Below, piece after piece: positions 21,508 to 30,238 of a stretch of DNA of 64,000 nucleotides. A program made the translations under genes and the position numbers. The stretch lies in NCBI GenBank assembly GCA_000827325.1, contig KN832870.1, forward strand, positions 1,922,001-1,986,000. The letters run 5' to 3'. Position 1 is the first letter of the stretch. Each line of letters begins with the position of its first letter. This stretch comes from Oidiodendron maius Zn (Eukaryota; Ascomycota; Leotiomycetes; Myxotrichaceae). Below the pieces are notes generated by a model. The model saw nothing but the letters and a program-made list of their open reading frames with translations. It did no database searches and was not told the DNA's origin.

Positions 21508-24463
21508 ATGGAATTTGTAAGAATCCCGCTACCATACCATATCCACCATGATCAGCTAATAGGTGCAGTGGTCGCGCTTGATAGCAGGTACGCCCCTGGC
21601 CTCGCCGGCTGGGAACAAAGCCGCCGCAAATAACCCAGAGAAGCGTCTGGCACGTTTCAAGCGGGAATACAGCCAGCTTCTGGTATGTCGTTAGCTAGCC
21701 ATGGAGATAATCTTGCTAATCCTAAGCTTAGTCCCTGTGGCGCGCAGCTGGAAATCTCGAGCGGGATCACCAGGCCGCCGAGAACATTCGAAACAGTCTC
21801 CAGGACCTCACATCTATCCTTAGCGATGAATCGAGACGGCCCTTACCGCACCCTTGCATTATCTTTGCCTCGGCGAAACAAGTCTACATACCGATAGGCA
21901 AGATTGCTACGTCCTCATACAATGCAGGGATTATTCGTGAAGCGGTCGCGCTGTTTGCAACCCTTATCGACAGCGAGGAGGAAGATTTCGTGGAGAACTA
22001 CGTCTTTTCGAGGAGTCTTATGGACTTACTGGTCCGCATCACAGGAGCCAATAGCATTCGATTAGGTTCAGATACAGAGGTCGAAGTGGTAGAATTGTCA
22101 TTCAATATCACGACCAAGATCAGGCTAGATCCCGAAATTCTCCCAGCTTGGTTCACCGCACAAGAGCATGACGACGATTCGGAAATACAAGAGAGAGATG
22201 CCCATCAGAGATTTGCTGGACAGACACATAAGGAGGACTTCCCCTTGTTCTATCTATTGATTGACTATATACATCACGAAGGAAGGACTGGTGATTTTGC
22301 AAGAACAGGACTCTTGTATATTATCGAGGCTGCCTCAAACTCAGAAGCTCTGGAACAATGGATTGTGGAAAGCGATTTGGCGACGCTGATGGCTACCGGA
22401 CTTGGAGCATTATATAGCCAATTAAGTCGAAAGCTCGTTATAGACCACCCTCCAGACCTGTTACCCCCGATCCTGGCTTTATCGGACTATCAGCATCCAG
22501 TTACAACCTTCGAAATTGTCAGTTCGGCTTCAACTGACTTTCAAGGCCACATGGACACTTTCCTCTCTCATCTACTTTTCTGGCAGGATGTTCTTAATCA
22601 TTGCAAGTCTGTCGAAGTCAAATCCACCCTTTTAGAGCACTTTCAGATTATATTCCTTCAGCAATTATTGTAAGACTCAATCCAACTTTCGATATATTAG
22701 CTCACTAGTGCAGATATCCGTCACTGTTAGAATCATCCGATGTCGATGGCGGATCTTCTGTAGCTGTCCTGACTTATCTTCGGCAAATTCTGGAAGTGTT
22801 GGACCACCCTGATATGATACACCTTATTTTACATTACCTACTTGCTCTACCGGATACAACCACTAGCCCTACCCTTCGAACGTCTATTAGTGCTGCTCGA
22901 CAGAGAAAATCCATGGATCTCGCTACTCTGATGTCGACGCAAGAGGAGTTGGCATCTACTCCCGCTCTATTTAACCTCGTCGATCTCATCCAAGGAAGCT
23001 TAAGATCTCAGAGTCCGCAGACAGTATCAGTGACGTTGCAACTTGTGTCTGTAATACTGAGACGACATCACCGTTATGCGGTGACAACGCTTCTCTGGAC
23101 GAGTCAGATAATACATGATGAGCCACGACGGACTATCGGAGCCCATGAGAAAGAGATGGACTTTCTTCTCTCCATGGCTGGAGATATTGGCGGCGAAATT
23201 GATTTTGACGAGGTATATCAATCTCATATGCAAGATAGCATGGGAGTATTAGAGAGCCACCCATGTTCGATTGGTCTCGTAGCGCATAAGTCTCCTGGGA
23301 GAACAACCCAAGTGCCTAGTGCACAAGCAACGATTCCTGGTGCGCCCCGTGATATTCGGCCACACACATTAAGACCTGAAGACCCAATGTTGAAGACTTT
23401 CGTTTCAATACTGGCAACTTTCTTCACCAACTCTGTGGACATCAATCTTTCCCTAACAGCGGCAATTGTTGACTTAACTACATGCGGCTACATGCGTCTT
23501 GAGGGCTGGTTAGTTCCAGATCCCGCAGAGTATATCTACGAGGGAAATGAGGAAGATGTCGAAGACCAAAATCTCGCAATTCTTGACGACGAGGCTGAAA
23601 TGCAAGAGAGGGACCAGCTTAGAGCCCTAAAGAAAGCACGACGGACGCCTAAATGGAGCGAATCACAAATTCCTCCACTTCTTGCTCAGTTGAAAGTACT
23701 AGTTGATCAGGTTACAATCTACCGCAACGAGATACCACGTTTTGATGATATCCTCCAACAGAGAAGAGACGCTTTCCAGGCAGCATCTTCCGTAACCGTT
23801 TCTCCAATTCCAACCAAGCCTTCAGCAGCACTACGATCAAGCTTCGAATCATCCTCCCGCTCCGCTTCCCCACCTCGAAACCCCTTCGATTCTCTAGCGC
23901 ATCGCATCTTCCCGGAGCTCGGTACACCCTCACGATCGCACTCCCCCCGTGGCCGTCGACAAGATCAGCCACGCAGCCATGGCTTCGGAACACCTCCGCG
24001 AAGTTCTGTTGCTGTTCCTCCACCACAGTTTCCTATGGGACTAGATACACCATCTTCGGGAAGCTCACGTGCCTTCTCCCCAAGTCCCTTAAGAAATCGT
24101 GATGAGGGAGCGAAGTCTCTCGGTGTCCCACCCAGCCAGATTGCGGCGTTTGCAGCTGTAGATCAAACCATTCTGGCGAGAAAAGTGGGACTGCCGAGTC
24201 CGAAAGGGGAGCTGCATCCCATTCCATTCCCGAATCTACGAGATGTGGCCGCACCTGACGCAGAGGGCATTGGGGAGGGTACCTCTGAGGACTCAGCGGA
24301 CGATGATGCGTCTACTACGGACGGAGAGCGTAAGGAAGAGACGACCTTAGTTAGTGTGAGCCATGTTTTGACGAATGTCATTGTACTCCAAGAGTTCCTG
24401 TTGGAGCTAGCGGCCATGGTCCAGGGTAGAGCGGGGTTGTTTGGAGAGATTAAATTTGTTTAA
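21508..24463 (+). CDS. fhipA: FTS and Hook-interacting protein (FHIP, RAI16-like)
   Basis: Exons 21508-21516, 21569-21682, 21732-22669, 22714-24463; 2811 nt, 936 aa. FHIP is part of the FTS-Hook-FHIP complex that links early endosomes to dynein, as shown for Aspergillus FhipA/HookA. The start is MEF on a 9-nt exon, joined to WSRLIAGTPLASPAGN and then to EKRLARFKREYSQLL. RAI16-family blocks follow: ENIRNSLQDLTSILSDESRR, GIIREAVALFATLIDSEEED, FSRSLMDLLVRI, DFPLFYLLIDYIHHEGRTGDF, ATLMATGLGALYSQLSRKL, VLTYLRQILEVLDHPDM. The second half has MLKTFVSILATFFTNSVDI and a disordered Ser/Pro region before a C-terminal VLQEFLLELAAMVQ. In exon 3 the acceptor at 21731 was chosen over GCGCAG because only it keeps the SLW-containing frame. 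Family call is strong; symbol is by orthology from memory. Confidence 0.88.
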
Positions 24464-25200
24464 TAAAGGGTCCATGACCGTACGAGAAGTTCTGGGCCAC
24501 CTGATAATGCGTCCCTCCCTCACATGCACATGGATAAGGTCCTTTCAATGCCTCCTCTCTAGAAACAATCTTTCCATCACTGAGATACACACTCTGGGTC
24601 CCATCAATCTTCCCTTCTTCGTATAGCCTAATAGCAGCTTTAATATTAACGTGCTGGTACTCGCGTTGATAGTCCGGGTGGTTGGGATCTAGGTACGTGC
24701 GGAGCTGAGGAGTGAGAAGCTGGCGATACAAGGTGCCTCATAGACCACCACGGAATGGCAATAATGGCAATAATGGCAATAATGGCAATAATGGCAATAA
24801 TGGCAATAATGGCAATATGACAATTACGACAATAATGACAATAATGACAATAATGATAATAATGACAATAATGACAATAACTCTGTAACAACCGACTTGT
24901 TCTATCCAATCGCCTTTTATTAGCGGTACACTTTTGAAGATGACTTCTTCTGTGTTAACTTTATACTCCAGCTTTCCGTTAAAAAGTTGCCATGGGCTGA
25001 ATGTTGCAGCCGGTGGTTTATTGCACCGGGATGAGCTGGTACCATGTACGACCACTAGAGCCCAATCTATACGACAGCCATCTTTATTTCGATCATTGTT
25101 CCGCAAAGTATAATGACGAATCCACTTCCTCTAGCAGAAACATGCCTGTCGATAACGTTGATTGCCTGAGCTTTCTGTCCATCTTCATCATTGCCTAGCG
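24450..25200 (-). pseudogene. Decayed gene fragment(s) split by a microsatellite
   Basis: Two stretches look once-coding. 24731-24450 encodes about 93 residues without a stop, including LRTYLDPNHPDYQREYQHVN and AAIRLYEEGKIDGTQSVYLS, and ends in a stop that overlaps the end of the FHIP gene by 14 nt on the other strand. It lacks an ATG and has a TGA just upstream. 25200-24900 encodes VIDRHVSARGSGFVII, then after an apparent +1 shift DWALVVVHGTSSSRCNKPP and FNGKLEYKVNTEEVIFKS. Between them lies an AATGGCAAT microsatellite. I do not recognise either family. Whether the two halves were one gene is inference. Confidence 0.35.
24754..24880. repeat. Microsatellite, 9-bp unit AATGGCAAT
   Basis: About seven near-perfect AATGGCAAT units from 24754 to about 24815, then degenerate ACAATAATG and TGATAATAA units to 24880. 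It interrupts the fragment on the minus strand. Confidence 0.9.
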
Positions 25201-26318
25201 CGATTTATTTTTGCAAAAGCTGCTGTCTTGTAGCGGCATCAGATAGGGCCGATAATCAATTTTGATAGGTATTGTGGTAGCGACCGTAACGTGCTGCTGT
25301 GATAGACTCAATGCAACGTGTATTTGGTATGTATCTCTCTTGGCTAGAAAAGAGAAGGATGCGATCGAGGATCTGGCTAAGTACAGGAGGAGCCTTAGTG
25401 GCTGCCTTGATGCCTAAGGCATACTACCGTAATGATAGGTGTCTCAACTTGGTGTCTATAGAGTCCAATCTCAAATTGATCGCTGAAACTTTTATGCGCC
25501 GGGTCTTCAGGAGAGATGATGTGGTGACATGTCAAAAAACAGCGTTGCTTTTCCACACTTCCTGCAGCCTGAAAGTTCACCCACAACACTAAGGTATCTA
25601 TTTTGATATCTTAAAGAAGAGATGTTAAGCCACCCCTAGTAGAAGCGACCGCTAGGTAATGATTTCTTAGTACAGTACCTATATATAAATTACCTCTTAT
25701 TCTAGCCCATAATAGCTATAGTAAACTAGGAACAAGTTGCTTTATAATAGCTTGCTTATTAATCTAATTACTATAGTATATTATCATCTTTAACTAGTAT
25801 AACTTAAATCTGAATTAACAGAAATATAGTATTAATACCATTTAAATTAATAATAGCTACTAGCTGGCAGGTGACTATATAGAAGGTCACGGGCAGGAGA
25901 CTAGGTCGCACGTGACTCGAATCAAGGACTGTATTAGTGAGTTATTATGTATATAAAGGGGCAGGCCACCTTTTTAGAGAGCAGCAGTGTTTGGTCTTTT
26001 TCTGATATACCGGGTAAAATATACTTTTTTACTTCGAGCTTCCAGCAACCCACTAGCGAGGCTCCTTCAACCCAGCAGCGTCCTGTTGTATACCCACCAG
26101 CTAGTCGCCGTCTCACTCTGTACTATAGGCTCCTGACACTAGCTAATCTTATCCTATATATCCTTGGTTATTCTTAAGTTATATAAGATCTATATCAAAA
26201 ATGGTTAGAAGCTTTAACCTAATGTTATTTATTATAATTATTCTAAGATAATGCTATCCCCTTTAAAGATAAGTCTTAGCCTTAGTAACATATAAATCTA
26301 GAAAATAAAAGATAAACT
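25200..26318. repeat. AT-rich gene-poor DNA, with a possible LTR-like block
   Basis: 25600-25870 and 26140-26318 are strongly AT-rich with frequent TA steps and no open frame of note. Between them, about 25870-26150 is less AT-rich and has a TATATAAAGG box (25952-25961), as in retroelement LTRs. I found no clear TG...CA ends or target duplication, so the element call is weak. Confidence 0.35.
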
Positions 26319-26625
26319 CTTCCTGTGACAGCCTAGCTGCTGTAAGCCACACGAAAGAGGCAGTAGCTGGTAAAAGATGCTGTATTGACAAAGACAAATA
26401 AGCTAAGGAGAAAAGGACTTAGTACAGCGCGCACAACCATATAAATACGATTCGTCCGGATTAAACCTAGCGCCAAAGCGCGTAGCGAATCACTTGCGCC
26501 CACCCCGTGACGCTAGTCCTAATTAGTCACGAACACTCCTCAACCACCACAGCCTACACCCTGATCCCCAGCCAGCCCGGCAGAACCACACCGCCCTGGC
26601 CCACCGGCTGGGTCGTCACACTTCC
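26319..26625 (+). mobile_element. Solo LTR of a retrotransposon, with 5-bp target-site duplication
   Basis: The element is 26324-26620 (297 bp). It begins TGTGACAGCC and ends GGGTCGTCACA, so the ends are the inverted repeat TGTGAC/GTCACA with TG...CA termini. It is flanked by a perfect CTTCC duplication (26319-26323 and 26621-26625). A TATAAATACG lies at about 26442. No gag or pol coding sequence and no second LTR is nearby, which fits recombination between two LTRs of one element. The TGTGAC start is common in fungal Ty3/gypsy elements; the superfamily call is inference. Strand is arbitrary. Confidence 0.82.
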
Positions 26626-26935
26626 CCTCTTACTTTAGAAAGAAAAATTAAAGAGAAGCTATTCCTTACCTTATAAAATTAGCACTAAAGGGTTTATAAC
26701 TATATAAGTACTTTTAGGCTGCAGTAAAAGACGAATTGCCCATTCTAGAGCTAGAAGGCCCCACCGCCAAGCGAGAATCACTACTGTACCATCCGAGAAA
26801 AATTTTGCCCCTTACTTGTTTTCTCAGTCGTTTGCAAAAACGGCTTCCCTTTCGCATGGAAATTCCGTCGCGGGCATTTCAATCGAAATCGGTCGACTAT
26901 CAACGACAGAGATAAGAACGGTCTCCACAACCAAT
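26626..26935. other. Intergenic region between the solo LTR and the transcription-factor remnant
   Basis: AT-rich to about 26720, then mixed composition. No coding sequence or repeat recognised. Confidence 0.4.
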
Positions 26936-28790
26936 TTACCAATCTAGGCTACCAATCCTGTACACTTTAGTCGTCCTAGCCATCTGCCCCTCAAGCCACT
27001 GCCGTTGACCATCCCTCATCGTGATATCCATTTTCAACAAGGCGGTCATGGGTTCGAGAATCGCCCAACCCCCCTGCGTGGGCCCGGCCAGGCAATGGTC
27101 CTTGGTGGGGGGTGCCTCTGGTGTCAGAGGGTATTTAACCACAGAATCCCCAGGACATCCTGGTTGCGTTCTATCGCCGAGGAAGTATGGGATGCTAGCA
27201 CAGATATCATCGACTACCTCTTGGATTTGAGTTTGGCATGCTTCTCGTTCTGCTAGGCTAGGGCTGGATGGGTTCTTATCAAGGCACCCGATGATAATAC
27301 GCTTTATGTCAATAAGTGAAAGCCGGTATTTGTTCCACATTGTGAGATGGAATATGCCAGGGTACACATCGCAGTAGCCCTGGTATAAGCCGGCCTTTTT
27401 CACGCTAGGTGGAATACATTGATCACCAAAGACTTGGGTTGGAGTCCATGACCCAGGAATTGATATCTTCCAAGCCTCTAGTCGGCGATCTATATCCTTG
27501 GCAGCATTATGGAGGTGCTTGACTTGTGATGCGCTGCCGAATTCATCTGACTTGGGCAGACGTAGCAGGTGAGAGGCAGATGAGCGGAGTCGGGTAAGAC
27601 CAAGAATAATACTATCAAGACGTACTCGGGGTATTTGGGTGGAATCATCAAATAGCTCTGACCATTGGCTCACTTTGTCAGAAACCGGAGTGTTATTACA
27701 GAAAGCTTCATCGATGTAGAAGCGTTAAGTTAAGTAAAAAGAGTGATTAGGGACTCACACATACCACAAGGCCTCGAACATATAGCAATATGACTAAAGA
27801 GAGTTTTCCGGTGAATTTAATCGGACCTCGAAGTCTTATTAGTGTTAAGGCGCCATTTAGATGTGAGTAGTTCTTTCCAGGAGATATTCGCCCCACTGAA
27901 AACTTAAGGCAGTTAGCTTATGCACAGCATTGAGATAAGGATAATCGTATAACCTCAAATAACTGCAGGAGAAGTACTGATATTAACACTTCATCAGTAT
28001 AGCAGGCCTGCTTTGTAGCGACGTGTATTGCTCTAACAGCTCCGAGGTAATAGGATATAGTAAACCGGGTGTAAGGATCATGACCATTGCGGATAGAGAG
28101 CAGGCAAGATGCAACCGCTATTGTGGCTAGTATAAATGGACGAGTTGGGTTAGTACGGGTGTAGATGGGAGCTAAGTCTTCAAGGAATCCTCGTCTTGCG
28201 AGAGGATCCCGCTTTGGTTGTACATAGATGTTTTGGAAGAAGGTAAAGGAACAGTCCTCAGGAGGAATATCAATTTTGAGATAGGGACTGGTCACTCTAC
28301 GAGCTGTTAGTTCTCGGGCGATGGAACCCGCTGAAGAGACCTGTCGTGGAGTCGATATCAAGGAAAAGCTCGATACCAGCGGATATGCCGACCCGGAGTC
28401 AAGATGCACCATCTCAGGAGATCCGTAATTCTCTGGCAAGCACGGACTAAGAGAGGCGTAGCAGAAAGGGTTCGGTGAGGCTTGTGTGCTGATTGGTTGG
28501 AAGTTAGGATTACCATCAAACGTCTGACCAAAGTTACGCTCGAACGTGTCGTGGCTAAGGTTGACGTTATAAGGCGCTCGACTAGGGCTCGATGGTATGG
28601 CCTGTAAGCTCGCCAATGCATTTTCAAAGCTAAATTGCGACCCAGGGGTTGGTGAAAATAAGTTGTCACCTAAAAAATTACCAACCGCATCTTGTGATGT
28701 TGGAGAAGCATGAATTGGCTGACGCTGAGGTAGCGGACCTTGTTTATGCAACAGGTGTTGCTTAACATATCGCTCTGCTCGTTTGAAACT
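26936..28790 (-). pseudogene. Decayed fungal-specific transcription factor gene (Fungal_trans_2-like)
   Basis: Three coding blocks lie on the minus strand. Block A (28790-27954) has SPYLKIDIPPEDCSFTFF, ARRGFLEDLAPIYTRTNP, RPFILATIAVASCLLSIRN and VLISVLLLQLFE. Block B (27895-27765) has SHLNGALTLIRLRGPIKF and LVILLYVRGLV. Block C (27705-26936) has QWSELFDD, LDSIILGLTRLRSSASHL, HNAAKDIDRRLEAW and the C-terminal GGWAILEPMTALLKMDITM and GQRQWLEGQMARTTKVYR. Such blocks occur in that order in Zn2Cys6 regulators of the Fungal_trans_2 type. Simple GT-AG introns do not keep the frame at either junction: A to B has a phase-0 donor but an acceptor needing phase 1, and so does B to C. No Zn2Cys6 cluster is found upstream, where only a minisatellite follows. 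Decay is likely; unusual splicing or a distant first exon remains possible. Confidence 0.6.
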
Positions 28791-28870
28791 ACTTTAGGCA
28801 ATAACGCTTAACCCAAAACAATAATAGACAAGAAACGATAGACTTAAAAGCTTGCTCGTGGACTGACCTA

Positions 28871-29161
28871 AGTGATCTTTGATGGAGAATAAGACAAAAA
28901 AGGATCAGGTTGCGAGCTTGTTGACTAAATTGAGTAATCTCTAATAGAGAATAAGACAAAAGAGGATCAGGTTGCGAGCTTGTTGACTAAATTGAGTAAT
29001 CTCTGATAGAGAATAAGACAAAAGAGGATCAGGTTGCGAGCTTGTTGATTAGCTTCAGTAGTCTGTGATAGAGAGTAAGACAAAAGAGGATCATGTTGCG
29101 AGCTTGTTGGTTACCTTGAGTAGTTTGTGCTAGAGAGACAAAAGTAGATCAGGTTGTGAGC
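28871..29161. repeat. Minisatellite, 62-bp unit, about 4.6 copies
   Basis: The unit includes AGAGAATAAGACAAAAGAGG, then ATCAGGTTGCGAGCTTGTTG and a variable ~20-bp spacer. Copies 1-3 are nearly identical; copies 4 and 5 diverge and the last is shortened. It sits just upstream of the transcription-factor remnant. Confidence 0.92.
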
Positions 29162-30238
29162 ATTATGTATGGTACTTTATTTGCAATAATACCTTAGGCT
29201 ACCGTTATTTGCCTAGGGTTTCTTTCAGGTTTTGTCTAGGTTTTGCCCAAGCTTTGCCCAAGCCTTGTCCAGGATTTGTGCCGGATTTGTTTATTCCAAG
29301 ATAACTCCTGAGAGTCGAATATAATCTTACTGAAATATTTAGGTGATCAACAGTAAACTAAATCGACTCCACTATATTCTTTGTAGTAGTTTAGCCAAGC
29401 TCATAACTTATACTTGCTGGATTGTACAAAATCCTTAGTATTCAAGTCACTACAGTGCGATAAGCTACTACCCTAAGTGAGCAACCACTTGAACGCCCCT
29501 GTACTACCCACACCGCCTGCACCACACCACGCCACTCAAATCATATCTTTGAAACTGCCAGCCGAGGCTATTTTCGTATCATACTGTATATAAAGCTACA
29601 CTTAATACGTTTCTTAATATTAAAAGGAATGGGTATTAATATAGTAAAGGAAAATTAAATCTTTAAACAGTTAATATTATCCTCCTTTATATTAAGATTC
29701 TAACGAGATATTTTAAAATGCTAACGAGGTATAAGTAGCCTAAACGTAGATGGATTGTATAAAGAAGGAGTTGTGAAGATGAGAGGGGTTGTGGAGGTGA
29801 GGAGTGAGAATCGACCGATACAAGCGAGGCCTTTTCTGGTCATCCACCAAAACCCAACTGCCCCTCGCGTGGGTTCCGAACCTCCCTACCTAAAATTTAC
29901 GAGGCAAAGCAATATGTACAGTGCTAGGAATCGACCCTTACGACTCGTGGATGCGTGAGGAGGAGGGGATTGGGATTTTCAAGACCAAGGTTGTGTGTGT
30001 GGCTCCGGGTTTAGGATCCAGCTCTTAACATGGCAAGTTAGCTCAAGAACTGAGGGGGCGTGTCAATTGGAGTATACGTGATATTAGACAGTAGAAATCA
30101 TGTATTTAAAGCCACCATTCTTGTCTCTTCAATCAAGTCAACTTTCCCTAAAGTCTCGTGTTGACAAAAATATCCCTGTGGTGATGAATTATTACATAAC
30201 TTCCCAAGCGTCTTTGCCAACACCGAAGCAGTAACCTT
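29162..30238. other. AT-rich gene-poor DNA to the MDN1 3' end
   Basis: Mostly AT-rich. It contains an 11-bp repeat (listed separately) and a more GC-balanced patch at about 29760-30010 with a short 67-codon open frame that I do not recognise. The last ~100 bp is probably the MDN1 3' UTR. Confidence 0.4.
29229..29291. repeat. Short tandem repeat, 11-bp unit
   Basis: About five imperfect units of the form AGGTTTTGTCT, AGGTTTTGCCC, AAGCTTTGCCC, AAGCCTTGTCC, and a last AGGATTTGTGC-like unit. Confidence 0.7.

Noticed and set aside
27050-27075. GGTTCGAGAATC, similar to a tRNA B box
   Set aside because: It lies inside the transcription-factor block and has no cloverleaf around it.
29860-29900. Possible tRNA T-arm (GGGTTCCGAACCTCC)
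   Set aside because: The T-loop is one base too long, and no A box or acceptor stem could be paired around it.
24450-30238. A secondary-metabolite or defence gene cluster in the island
   Set aside because: No synthase, oxidoreductase, transporter, NLR-like or toxin-like gene is present; only one decayed regulator and fragments.
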